From: DATIXJ01 sp963714795
GTDB taxonomy: Bacteria > Bacteroidota > Ignavibacteria > UBA10030 > SZUA-254
DNA: 64,000 nt
Reading direction: 5' to 3'
NCBI GenBank assembly: GCA_963714795.1
Contig: CAVQPS010000008.1
Span: forward strand, 124,001 to 188,000
Shown piece after piece: positions 54,132 to 63,385 of the stretch. The notes beneath the pieces are model-generated. The model did not search any database. It had not been told where the DNA came from and saw nothing but the letters and a program-made list of their open reading frames with translations. Position 1 is the first letter of the stretch. Each line of letters opens with the position of its first letter. The translations under genes and the position numbers were made by a program.

Positions 54132-54527
54132 TCAGTTTGCCATTGCGCGCAATGTGAAACGGGGGATGGTGACGCGGAAATATTCACCCGAATCTTTTTG
54201 CATGAGGTACGTGCCTTCCATGGAACCTTCGAGGCCGTCGAGGATGCAGAAGCTGTTATACTTGTGGGATTTTCCCGGGGCGATGAAGGGCTGTTTGCCG
54301 ACGACGCCTTCGCCCTCGACTTCTTCGACACGCCCGCCGTCGTGGTTGATGAACCAATGCCGGCGCAGAAGCTGTACTTTTCCGGCGCTGTGGTTTTCGA
54401 TCTCGACAAAATACGCGAAGACGAATTTATGTTCCATCACGTCGGATTCGTGATCGAGGAAGACGGGCCGAACATGGATGGTGATGTGCTCGGTTGTTGC
54501 GGTGAATGCGCTCGCAAAAATTTCCAT
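54132..54527 (-). CDS. apaG: ApaG domain protein
   Basis: A 131-residue protein of the ApaG/PolDIP2 beta-sandwich family. It shows ITIHVRPVFLDHE, FAYFVEIENHSAGKVQLLRR-HW, GEGVVGKQPFIAPGKSHKYN and LEGSMEGTYLMQ, all diagnostic. E. coli ApaG affects cobalt resistance and magnesium efflux but its biochemical action is uncertain. ATG 54527 (MEIFASAFTATTEHI) fits the family; the frame is open a further 16 codons upstream. Confidence 0.93.
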   Translation of the reverse strand: MEIFASAFTATTEHITIHVRPVFLDHESDVMEHKFVFAYFVEIENHSAGKVQLLRRHWFINHDGGRVEEVEGEGVVGKQPFIAPGKSHKYNSFCILDGLEGSMEGTYLMQKDSGEYFRVTIPRFTLRAMAN

Positions 54528-54673
54528 GACCTTTGCGTATTGTTGGCAATACAGTTGCTTATCCGAATAATACAAAATTTTTCTGAAAGATGCTTGCGGG
54601 AAGGTGGCGTCTCAATTTAGAATACCCCGTCTTTCCGAAAAGTTTCTGTTCGGAATCTGACAGTTTCATCGTC

Positions 54674-54746
54674 ATCCCGACATGATTTTAGTCGGGATCT
54701 GAACTCAGCAAGCCGTGATTAGATGCTGAACAGGAGCGTTTCAGCA
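54674..54746. repeat. REP-like double hairpin (GTCATCCCGAC type)
   Basis: The 285 bases between apaG and the next gene hold two hairpins: ATCCCGAC-9 nt-GTCGGGAT (54674-54698) and TGCTGAA-9 nt-TTCAGCA (54724-54746). The order CGTCATCCCGAC, GTCGGGATCTGAA and GATGCTGAA is that of a repeat seen in many genomes. It differs from the two repeat families described elsewhere in this window. Confidence 0.6.
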
Positions 54747-54812
54747 AGACGGGGATTTTGAAATTTGAGAACTCGATTTAATTCCGTACCTTTCCCTGGG
54801 AAAAGGGAAACG

Positions 54813-56159
54813 ATGAAATTCTTCAACATTGTTTTGGTCTGTGTGAGTTTGATTGCGGGTTTTGCCTGCAAGAACAGTATTACCCAAACCGGAATTTCCA
54901 ATAATATCCTTGCGCTCCTCGATGCCGGCTCGACTGATGCCTGGCTCAACGTTAAGACATCGTCGTTGACCAACACAGTGAGTAGTATCTCGATCAAGCA
55001 AAATCAGCAAATTCTCCTAACAGTTTCGTTGCCTCATGCCGATACCGTACTATACGTCGATTCTCTGATTCCCAATCATAGTTATCGACTTATCATAGAA
55101 CAAATGTTATCGTTTGGATCGATTGATTCCAGTGAATCGTTCGTGTTCGCGACATTAGATACAACGAGCCATAATTTTACATGGCAGACTGATACACTTG
55201 GGGACGGAAACTCGAGCGTGCTCAACGATGTCGCAATTATTAATGACACGGTGATCTATGTGGTTGGGACGATTAATAAAAAAGATTCTTTGGGTAGTTG
55301 GATAATCTATAACCTGGCAAAATGGAATGGTATCAATTGGCAACTGCAAGTACTTCCAGTGCCGGTGTGTGGAACAAACTATACCGATCCATTTCCACTT
55401 TATTGCGTTTTCAGTTTTTCACCAACCAATGTTTGGTTCAGTGGTGGTGGAGAGATTGAGCATTGGGATGGAAATCGATTTTCTGGTGATTGCTCCATGA
55501 ATACTCTTATCAGTGGTCAACTTACAAAAATCTGGGGTACGTCCTCACAAAACCTTTATGCCGTTGGAAGAAGCGGGACTATTATTCACTATGATGGGCA
55601 TGCTTGGCAAAAGATGGAGAGCGGAACAAACATTGACCTGCTCGATGTGTGGGGAAGTCCGGATGGTGGTGTTGTGTGGGCTTGTGGTTTCAAGGACTGC
55701 TGTCCAGGAACATGTTTGCTTCGTAATACTGGGGCTGGATGGCAAATTGCCTACGATGGCACCGCTTCGGAATTCACCGTTAAAACAGACTCTTTGTCTG
55801 GCGCATTTTCAACTGTATACACGCCGAACAGTAAACGTGTTTTTGTCGGTTCTCCAAATGGTGTTTATAGTGCTTTGTCGACTACACACGGACAGGGAAA
55901 GAGAATGTCCTTTACTGTAGATTATTTTCCTGGATTTCCGTATCGCCTACGAGGGCAAGGAGTAAATGATTATATGCTCGTTGGAGAATATGCGATGATT
56001 GCCCATTATAATGGCATTGGGTGGAAATATTATTCAGAGCTTGCAAACAACAATGAACGTATTAATTCTGTTGATCAACGAGGGAACCTCGTCGTTGGAG
56101 TTGGTTTTCTCTATGATCCGATTAACAGCAAAGGAATTGTCTTCAGGGGAAAGAGATAA
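54813..56159 (+). CDS. Putative propeller-type lipoprotein of unknown function
   Basis: A 448-residue lipoprotein: signal MKFFNIVLVCVSLIAGFACK with lipobox GFAC, an Ig/fibronectin-like section (about 30-125, ending ESFVFATLDT), and then repeated W-containing blades (LAKWNGINWQLQVLPV, IEHWDGNRFSG, IIHYDGHAWQKMESG, IAHYNGIGWKYYSEL) resembling photosystem-II-stability-factor or kelch-like propellers. AAAAGGGAAACG precedes ATG 54813. It is the only + strand gene in this part and is AT-richer than its neighbours, so it may be acquired. Surface or periplasmic; ligand unknown. Confidence 0.65.
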   Translation: MKFFNIVLVCVSLIAGFACKNSITQTGISNNILALLDAGSTDAWLNVKTSSLTNTVSSISIKQNQQILLTVSLPHADTVLYVDSLIPNHSYRLIIEQMLSFGSIDSSESFVFATLDTTSHNFTWQTDTLGDGNSSVLNDVAIINDTVIYVVGTINKKDSLGSWIIYNLAKWNGINWQLQVLPVPVCGTNYTDPFPLYCVFSFSPTNVWFSGGGEIEHWDGNRFSGDCSMNTLISGQLTKIWGTSSQNLYAVGRSGTIIHYDGHAWQKMESGTNIDLLDVWGSPDGGVVWACGFKDCCPGTCLLRNTGAGWQIAYDGTASEFTVKTDSLSGAFSTVYTPNSKRVFVGSPNGVYSALSTTHGQGKRMSFTVDYFPGFPYRLRGQGVNDYMLVGEYAMIAHYNGIGWKYYSELANNNERINSVDQRGNLVVGVGFLYDPINSKGIVFRGKR

Positions 56160-56238
56160 ATCCGAGTTGAAAACTTTCAGCCGGTCGCTGATGTCTCAAC
56201 GACCGGACTGAGAATTATAGATTGGTAGGCTTAATCCC

Positions 56239-57697
56239 TCAATTAACGTTCTTCAATATCGCCAGCACGAATTTCCAGAACTTTTCAACCGTATCGATAT
56301 GGATTTTTTCGTCGGGTGAATGAACACCTTCCATTGTCGGTCCGAACGAAACCATATCCATCCCGGGAAATTTTTCTCCGATAATACCACATTCCAGTCC
56401 GGCATGTATCGCCTTGACGGATGGATCTTTTCCGTACAGATGATTTATAGGACGATTTGGCAATCTTGAGAATCGTAGAATCGAGATTCGGTTTCCAGCC
56501 GGGATAGCCGTCGGATGTTTTGGCATCTGCTCCGCCCAATTCGAGAATCGAAGCGACTGCCAGTACAATTTCTTCCAGTTCGGATTTGACGGAACTGCGC
56601 TGGCTCGTTGCAAGTACGATTTCCTTTTTCGTCGTGTTGATGACGGCAACATTCGTCGAGGTTTCCACTAATCCCGGAATATCCGCGCTCATCTTGGTAA
56701 CGCCATGCGGCAGAGCGGCAATCGTCGTACACAGTTTCTTCTGCTGTGCTTTCTTAATGACTTTCCCTTTTTTCATTGATGGCATATCTTCAAGACTGAT
56801 TTGCAGGTCACCGTCGACCGATGAGATTTCCGCCTTTATCATTTTATTGCATGCCTCAACGGCCGATTGAATTTTTGCGATATTCTTTTTCGGAACGAAA
56901 AGAACTGCCATACATTCTCTCGGAATAGCATTTCGTTTGTTTCCGCCTTCGATGGAAGAGAGGCGTGCGCCCAATTCTTCAAGATCAATAAGAACGCGAT
57001 TGATAATCTTGATTGCATTTCCGCGTCCTTTGTCGATCTCGAGTCCCGAATGTCCGCCTTTTAATCCGGTGACTTTCAGTTGAACTGCAACGGTTTGCGC
57101 CGGAGCGTTTTCAAAATCGACTTTCCACGTTCCAAGCGTGTCGCGGCCGCCGGAACATCCGACATACAGCGCGCCTTCTTCTTCCGAATCAAGATTCATA
57201 AGTGTTTTGCTCGAAAGGAAATCGCCGCCGAGATTGCTCGCGCCGGTCAATCCGGTTTCTTCATCGATCGTAAAGAGAAATTCAAGCGGACCGTGCACGA
57301 GCGATTTATCTTCCATGATGGCAAGATTCGTTGCGACGGCAATACCGTTATCGGCTCCGAGTGTCGTGCCGTTTGCCATCAAAAAATTTCCTTTTCGAAC
57401 AAGCTCGATCGGGTCTTTGGTAAAATCATGAACTTTGCCGGCATTCTTTTCGCACACCATATCGAGATGACCTTGCAGGCAAATACTTTTCGCATTTTGC
57501 TTTCCGGCGGAAGCTGGCTTCTTCACGACTACATTCATGAAGCGATCCTGCTTTGCCGTGAGACCCAATTTCTTCGCGGTGTCAACAATATATTTCGAGA
57601 TCGCCGCTTCATTTTTTGAACCGCGTGGGATGCGGGAAATTTCGGCAAAATATTTCCACACCAGCTCCGGTTTTAATCCATCAATTGCGGAAGACAT
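56239..57697 (-). CDS. pepD: Aminoacyl-histidine dipeptidase PepD (M20), frameshifted near the C-terminus
   Basis: A dizinc dipeptidase (carnosinase-like) of about 485 residues after joining two frames, the same length as E. coli PepD. Visible blocks are YFAEISRIPRGSKNEAAISK, LQGHLDMVCEKN (zinc His/Asp), GTTLGADNGIAVATNLAIME, FTIDEETGLTGASNL (catalytic Glu), LKGGHSGLEIDKGRGNAIKI and, in the second frame, VKAIHAGLECGIIGEKFPGM with the last zinc ligand. One surplus base at about 56443 breaks the frame between KIAKSSYK and HLYGKDPS. AAAGGAGTTCTT supports ATG 57697. Works with the peptide transporter encoded next. Confidence 0.9.
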
Positions 57698-57756
57698 AAG
57701 AACTCCTTTTTAGTTTTAGTTTCAATCAGACAATAATCATTTTCATGCATCTCCGA

Positions 57757-59835
57757 TTACATAATGGCTGTCGGAGGTGCAGGTTCATCGGGCTTTCCGG
57801 CTTTCGACAATGGAATATAGACCAGGTAAGCCGCAAGAATCAGGAACACAGGAATTGCAAGCCATGATGCAATAGATTCAAAACCGGGAACCGACCAGAA
57901 TTCCGGTGTACCGCTCGTTCTGTCGCGTATGAAAACGACTGCTGCAATAAACAATCCCATCAACGCTTCGCCGGCAATCAATCCGGAAGCGGAAAGGATT
58001 CCGGCATTTTCGACACGTGCTTTTTGTGCGGCATTGTATCCGCGTTTCGCAGCGCGTTTGTCGACGAGACCGCGTATCATGCCGCCGATGAAAATTGCAA
58101 ATGTTGTTTCCAGCGGAAGATACATACCGACGGAAAAGAGCATTGGGCTTTTTACCTTAATCAGAATAAGCGATATACCGAGAGCGATTCCAACGAGGAC
58201 CAGAGGCCATGCCATTTCTCCTCCGACGATTCCCTGAGAAAGCGCCGCCATCAACCCAGCTTGCGGTGCAGGAAGTTTCGGTCCTCCGAATCCGCCGGTG
58301 AGTGGATTGCTCGCAAGATCGGAATTATGCAAAATATACAGCGGGAAGAACATCACGAGTCCGGCAAGAATAACGCCGATGATGTCGCCGGTCTCCATCT
58401 TCGACGGTGTTCCGCCGAGGATATGTCCGACTTTCAGATCCTGCAGCATTTCACCGGCGACGGCGGAAGAAACGCAAACGACTGCGGCAACACCTAATAC
58501 TGCCGCGACGCCTGCCATTCCGTGCACTCCAACCAGAACCATTGTGAGTGCGGCGACAACAGTCGTCGCAAGTGTGAGACCGGAAATCGGATTGTTCGAT
58601 GAACCGATCATGCCGACGAGATTACCGGAAACTGCCGCGAAGAAAAATCCGGTGATGAGCATAACGATCGCCGCAAGAACAGCGCCGAGCATCATGTTCG
58701 TAAAATAGAAATAGAGTCCGATCATCAGGGCGAAAACGAAAACGATACCGATGGCAACAACACGGAAAGAAAGATCCTTCTGCGTTCGCTCGGTTGGTGC
58801 GGATGCGCTCGCTGTCTTTCTCACGTCGGCGACGCCGCGTTTAATACCAAGGATCAGATTCTTTCGCATTTTCCAAAGTGTGTAGCATGCGCCGACGAGC
58901 ATTCCGCCGACAGCAATCGGACGAACGATATACTTATAGAGATGCCCGGTGAGAGCAGCCCATGCCGCAAGATTGTTACCACCGTTCATCGCAAGATATT
59001 TGTCGATTTCCTGCGGACCGATAAAAAATACGAGAAGCGGAACGAATAATCCCCATGCGAGCAGACCGCCGGCGAAGTTGAGCGCGCCAAGTTCCGGACC
59101 GATAATATAACCGACGCCGATGTATGCCGGTGTTGCGGCAGGAGCGGAAATCGTTGTGATGCCGCCGCCTAAAATTTTCTCGGAATTGCCTCCGATGCCC
59201 AATTTTACGAATGATTCCTTCACACGTCCGACCATGACCTGAAAATCATTGGAAGAATGAAAGACATTCAGTCCATCCATCAGTTTGATAAACGCGCCGA
59301 CTGCCATTGCTTTGAAAAGCTGAATAGCAGCATCAGCGCCGCGCTGACCGGCTTTGTGAATCTCAGAAGCGGCTACCGATTCGGGGAACGGCAAACTCTT
59401 ATCTTCCACCATCACACGACGAAGGATCGTTACGAACAAAATTCCAAGGATACCGCCGAGTATCATCAATGAAGAGGCGGTCAAATATTCCGTCAGCATA
59501 CTTTCGGAATTGAAGTTCCAGATGTGGAGAACGACAAACGCCGGAATCGTGAAGATTGCTCCGGCGGCAACCGATTCGCCGATCGATCCGACCGTTCGGG
59601 CAAAATTCTCTTCGAGAAGAGAACCTTTCATCATCTTGAGCACTGCCATACCGATGACGGCTGCGGGATATGTTGCCGCGATCGTCATCCCGGCTTTCAG
59701 ACCGAGATACGCATTTGCAGCCCCGAGTACCACGCACATGATCAGACCGATGACCAAAGCGCGAACCGAAAACTCTTTCATAGTGGAATCGGCAGGGACG
59801 TACGATGTGAATTTTTCCGTAGTCTGGTCAGCCAT
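57757..59835 (-). CDS. OPT family oligopeptide transporter
   Basis: A 692-residue membrane protein with about 16 spans. It opens with SVRALVIGLIMCVVLGAANA and YLGLKAGMTIAATYPAAVIG (about 23-62), the characteristic first block of prokaryotic OPT transporters, and later NLVGMIGSSNNPISGLTLAT (about 408-427). These carriers take up oligopeptides or metal chelates with protons. AAGGAGAGTTTC lies before the ATG. It is placed with a dipeptidase and proline dehydrogenase, which suggests peptide uptake. Confidence 0.9.
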   Translation of the reverse strand: MADQTTEKFTSYVPADSTMKEFSVRALVIGLIMCVVLGAANAYLGLKAGMTIAATYPAAVIGMAVLKMMKGSLLEENFARTVGSIGESVAAGAIFTIPAFVVLHIWNFNSESMLTEYLTASSLMILGGILGILFVTILRRVMVEDKSLPFPESVAASEIHKAGQRGADAAIQLFKAMAVGAFIKLMDGLNVFHSSNDFQVMVGRVKESFVKLGIGGNSEKILGGGITTISAPAATPAYIGVGYIIGPELGALNFAGGLLAWGLFVPLLVFFIGPQEIDKYLAMNGGNNLAAWAALTGHLYKYIVRPIAVGGMLVGACYTLWKMRKNLILGIKRGVADVRKTASASAPTERTQKDLSFRVVAIGIVFVFALMIGLYFYFTNMMLGAVLAAIVMLITGFFFAAVSGNLVGMIGSSNNPISGLTLATTVVAALTMVLVGVHGMAGVAAVLGVAAVVCVSSAVAGEMLQDLKVGHILGGTPSKMETGDIIGVILAGLVMFFPLYILHNSDLASNPLTGGFGGPKLPAPQAGLMAALSQGIVGGEMAWPLVLVGIALGISLILIKVKSPMLFSVGMYLPLETTFAIFIGGMIRGLVDKRAAKRGYNAAQKARVENAGILSASGLIAGEALMGLFIAAVVFIRDRTSGTPEFWSVPGFESIASWLAIPVFLILAAYLVYIPLSKAGKPDEPAPPTAIM

Positions 59836-59875
59836 GAAACTCTCCTTCCATTGAATGTGTGGATGATGAACGCAA

Positions 59876-60787
59876 TTAATTCAGTCGATCTCTACGAAAT
59901 ATAGCTTTAAAAACATATCCGGCCATCTGAGGATTTTCCTTGAATCGTCGTATCGAATATCGATACCAGTGATGTCCGAACGGAACATACACGCGCAGGC
60001 GGTGATTGTCGCGCACAATCTTGGCACGCAGATCGGGACGGACGCCGAGCAGCATCTGAAATTCGTAATCCGTTCGCTTCAGTTTCATATTTGAAATCAT
60101 CCCGTACGCCGCATCGACCAATGCTTTGTCGTGTGTTGCAATCCCGACATACGCTCCCTGTTTCAGCATCGCTTCAAGAACAGCAATATAATGTTTGTTA
60201 ATGATTTCATGACCTTTGTAAGCGATTTCTTCGGGCTCGATGTAGATTCCTTTGCAGAGGCGAAAATTCTTCAGTCCGTCCCGTATCATTCCGTCCGCAT
60301 CCGCAGCGGTGCGTTTTAAATATCCTTGAAGCGCGATGCCGAGGTTGGTGAATTCTTTTCGCAATTGCCGGTAGACCCAGATCGTGTCATCCGTACAGGT
60401 TGAATCTTCCATATCGATGCGGAGAAAATTATTCAGATCGCGTGCCCGCAGAACGATCGATCGTGTTGTTTCCAGACAGAATTGCCGGTCGAGCTTCAAT
60501 CCTAATTGTGAAAGCTTTACCGATACATTCGCGTCGAGTTTTTCACGATGAATTGCTTCATACACGTCGAGTATTTCATCGCGGGACTGAAGCGCTTCTT
60601 CCCGTCGCGTGATATCTTCCCCAAGAACGTCAAGCGTTGCCATGATTCCCTCGCGGTTGAGTTCCTTGACGACACGGACGGCGTCGGCGACGCTGTCGCC
60701 GGCAATGTAACGATTGGCAAATTTACGAACGATGGATTTCGGAACGGCAGGAAGTGTTGCGACAACAATCTTATTCAGAATATTCAT
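59876..60787 (-). CDS. Proline dehydrogenase (monofunctional)
   Basis: A 303-residue flavoenzyme oxidising proline to pyrroline-5-carboxylate. Key blocks are ANVSVKLSQLGLKLDRQFCL (about 84-103), FLRIDMEDS (about 120-128), ALQGYLKRT (about 150-158), RLCKGIYIEPEEIAYKG, GIATHDKALVDAA (about 216-228) and EFQMLLGVRPDLRAKIV; the final arginine pair of the substrate site is in YRYSIRRFKENP. Length and sequence fit the Deinococcus/Bacillus type of separate PutA-N. The partner P5C dehydrogenase is not in the window. Confidence 0.92.
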   Translation of the reverse strand: MNILNKIVVATLPAVPKSIVRKFANRYIAGDSVADAVRVVKELNREGIMATLDVLGEDITRREEALQSRDEILDVYEAIHREKLDANVSVKLSQLGLKLDRQFCLETTRSIVLRARDLNNFLRIDMEDSTCTDDTIWVYRQLRKEFTNLGIALQGYLKRTAADADGMIRDGLKNFRLCKGIYIEPEEIAYKGHEIINKHYIAVLEAMLKQGAYVGIATHDKALVDAAYGMISNMKLKRTDYEFQMLLGVRPDLRAKIVRDNHRLRVYVPFGHHWYRYSIRRFKENPQMAGYVFKAIFRRDRLN

Positions 60788-60887
60788 TGATTAACCGGCA
60801 ACAAGAGAAAGTTATTCGCGTAACAGCAGCATTATGACCGCTAAACTTCGTGAATATAGGAAAGATGTTCCTGAAAAGCAAACCACA

Positions 60888-61430
60888 TCAGCCGAAAATG
60901 AGATTGACAACCCACACGGACATCAATAATGCAACGATGTCGGCAACAATGCCTGCCGGAACAGCATGACGCGTCTTTGTGATGCTCACCGAGCCGAAAT
61001 AAATGGCAAGAACGTAAAACGTTGTCTCACTGCTTCCCATCATGACCGAAACCATTCTGCCGATGAGGGAATCCGGTCCGTGTGTTTTGATTGCTTCCGA
61101 CATGACGCCGAGCGCGCCGCTGCCCGAAAGCGGTCGGATGATCGCCATCGGCAACACTTCCGCCGGCATGCCGATCAGTTTTGTGAACGGCGAAAGGATC
61201 GATGACAATAATTCCATCGCACCGCCTGCACGAAAAATTCCGATTGCCACCAGCATCGCAACGAGATACGGAATGATTCTCACCGCAACATTGAATCCTT
61301 CTTTTGCACCTTCGACGAATGCTTCATAAATTTTTACTTTCTTTATCGCTCCGTAGATGACAATAAAAAGTACCAGGGCCGGTATGGCAACCAGCGATAT
61401 GATATCGATAATATTGATGAATGTTGCCAT
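60888..61430 (-). CDS. spmB: Spore maturation protein B-like (nucleoside-recognition domain membrane protein)
   Basis: A 180-residue membrane protein with about five spans. It has AFVEGAKEGFNVAVRIIPYL (about 35-54), the Gate/nucleoside-recognition motif, then PLSGSGALGVM and MGSSETTFYVLAIYFGSVSI (about 128-147). SpmA and SpmB are needed for spore core dehydration in Bacillus but occur widely in non-sporeformers, where a transport role is assumed. ATG 61430 lies two bases after the spmA stop. Confidence 0.88.
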   Translation of the reverse strand: MATFINIIDIISLVAIPALVLFIVIYGAIKKVKIYEAFVEGAKEGFNVAVRIIPYLVAMLVAIGIFRAGGAMELLSSILSPFTKLIGMPAEVLPMAIIRPLSGSGALGVMSEAIKTHGPDSLIGRMVSVMMGSSETTFYVLAIYFGSVSITKTRHAVPAGIVADIVALLMSVWVVNLIFG

Positions 61431-61432
61431 TG

Positions 61433-62449
61433 CTATGCTTCGACCTGAAGTTGTTTTTTGTAGAATGGCAATCGGGCAAGAAGTTTTGCGGTCGTTATTC
61501 CGACAACGAGCGCAACGAATGTTGCCACAAGTGTTGAACCTAAAATTTCCGCGGGATTGGATGATCCGGCAGATGCGCGGATCGCAATGACTGTCGCGGG
61601 AATCAACTGAACATTGCTTGTGTTGATAACGAGAAACGTGCACATCGCATCGGTCGCCGTGCCGAGCTTCTTGTTGAGCGTGTTCAGCTCTTCCATCGCT
61701 TTCAATCCGAGCGGCGTGGCGGCGTTAGCAAGCCCGAGCATGTTCGCGGAAATATTCATGATCATAGCGCCCATGGCGGGATGGTCGGGCGGGACGTCAG
61801 GGAATAATCGTGTCGTCACCGGCTTGAGCAGGCGGGCAAGTTTTGCGACCAACCCCGATTGTTCGGCAATCTTCATGAGGCCGAGCCACAATGCCATGAT
61901 GCCGATCAGTCCGATGGCAAGCTCGACGGCAGTTTTCGCGCTTTGTATGATGCCGTCGTTCGTGACAGCTTTGAGATTGTTAAACTTAATCGGATCATAT
62001 TTTATTAGTGCTTCAGAAATTGATTTAGTGTTGAGCGAATCCCAATGAATATGTCCGACTAAAAATTCAGGATTTTTTTGATACTTGAATCTTGCTTTAA
62101 ATACCGGGAGAGCATTTGTCATCGACAAAGATGTGAATCACACCATTGTTTCGATCGAATGGAATAATGATCTCCGCGTTGGGGCTGTCGGTGGAACATA
62201 TCCGACAAGAAGAGTCATTTTTCAATTATTTCGAACCAACCGGAGATCAACCTCGACACTTGTGAACAATTTTGCAGGGATATGAATAGCCGGATTTAAG
62301 AGAGTCAGCACGGTGGGGAAACGAAGTATAAAAAAACTACTGTCTTGTTCCTCGTTATGATATTTATCGACCGACATGTCGTGCCAATCGTTTCCGACGG
62401 CAACAAGAATTCCAATTACGACAAGTGCCAGCCAAATGTAATTCAGCAT
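61433..62449 (-). CDS. spmA: Spore maturation protein A-like, with an inserted domain and two frame breaks
   Basis: The family N-terminus MLNYIWLALVVIGILVAVGN is encoded from ATG 62449, and the family core SAKTAVELAIGLIGIMALWL, ANMLGLANAATPLGLKAMEE and CTFLVINTSNVQLIPATVIA lies in a third frame ending at 61433. Between them, a middle frame reads DSPNAEIIIPFDRNNGVIHI without stops, so small slips near 62220 and 62115 join everything into about 338 residues. The 120-130 residue stretch between the first span and the core is longer than in Bacillus SpmA and looks like a beta-rich extracytoplasmic domain. Function unknown; partner of SpmB. Confidence 0.8.
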
Positions 62450-62648
62450 AATTTCCGGCTCAAACTAAACATCTTTTTAATTTTTCCTTTTGACTTTTGA
62501 CTTGAATTTTGCATGAAGCAATATAGCGGATTCTTAGAAAATATCAACTTGGTGTAATTTGGAAACCCTTGAGAAAAATCGTATTTTAAATCCTTCGCGT
62601 CGGGTTTAGCCCCGTCTCTATAATTATCTCATTTTGAAAGGAATTTTC

Positions 62649-63317
62649 ATGAAATATGTGTGGTTTGCATCTCTTGCTCTCGCCCTTATTGCCTGCCAGG
62701 GCAATACGCAGGAAAAAGTTCAATTGAAAACCCAAAAAGACAGCGTTAGTTACAGTATCGGTTTGAATATGGGAAAAAATCTCAAACAACAGTCGGTTGA
62801 TGTTGATCCGGCCATTCTTGCCCGCGGCATCAAAGATGTTTTGGATAGCGCCAAAACGTTGCTGACGGAACAACAGGTGCAGGAGTGCATGACGAATTTC
62901 CAAACTCAAATGATGAAAACGAAAGGGGAAAAAGCCGTGAAAGAAGGAGCAGCGTTCCTTGCAGCAAACAAAACCAAGGAAGGCGTTGTCACGCTTCCCG
63001 ATGGATTGCAATATAAAATCCTTACAGCCGGAACCGGCAAAAAACCGAAAGAGACCGAAACCGTGAGCGTCAATTATCGCGGCACGTTGGTCGACGGAAC
63101 GGAATTCGACAGCTCCTATAAACGTGGACAGCCCGCCGAATTTCAGGTCAACGGCGTAATCAAAGGTTGGGTTGAAGCTTTACAGATGATGCCTGTCGGA
63201 TCGAAATGGGAATTGTATATTCCGCCCGAGCTTGCATATGGCGATCGCGGTGCCGGCGGTGTCATCGGTCCGAACACGACTTTGATTTTCCAGGTCGAAT
63301 TGTTGTCAATAAAATAA
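62649..63317 (+). CDS. FKBP-type peptidyl-prolyl isomerase lipoprotein
   Basis: A 222-residue exported foldase. Signal with lipobox LALIACQG (about 12-19), an N-terminal dimerisation helix domain (VSYSIGLNMGKNLKQQSVDV, about 34-53) and a C-terminal FKBP domain with VSVNYRGTLVDGTEFDSSYK (about 138-157), VIKGWVEALQMMPVGSKWEL and IPPELAYGDRGAGGVIGPNT. It is of the FkpA/Mip type, assisting protein folding outside the inner membrane. GAAAGGAATTTTC precedes ATG 62649. Confidence 0.93.
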   Translation: MKYVWFASLALALIACQGNTQEKVQLKTQKDSVSYSIGLNMGKNLKQQSVDVDPAILARGIKDVLDSAKTLLTEQQVQECMTNFQTQMMKTKGEKAVKEGAAFLAANKTKEGVVTLPDGLQYKILTAGTGKKPKETETVSVNYRGTLVDGTEFDSSYKRGQPAEFQVNGVIKGWVEALQMMPVGSKWELYIPPELAYGDRGAGGVIGPNTTLIFQVELLSIK

Positions 63318-63339
63318 AAACTATCAAGAACGTCCTATC

Positions 63340-63370
63340 CCGTTCCGTCCCGTAAGGGACGGGACGGGGT
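63340..63370. terminator. GC-rich hairpin after the FKBP gene
   Basis: CCCGTTCCGTCCC-GTAA-GGGACGGGACGGGG: a stem of 12-13 pairs (with one G-U) 22 bases after the FKBP stop. There is no T tract, so it may be a processing or REP-like hairpin rather than a simple terminator. Confidence 0.5.
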
Positions 63371-63385
63371 CATGACGATTCATCG

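Noticed and set aside
54078..54620. 180-codon + strand frame opposite apaG
   Set aside because: The minus strand encodes all diagnostic ApaG motifs, so this is a shadow.
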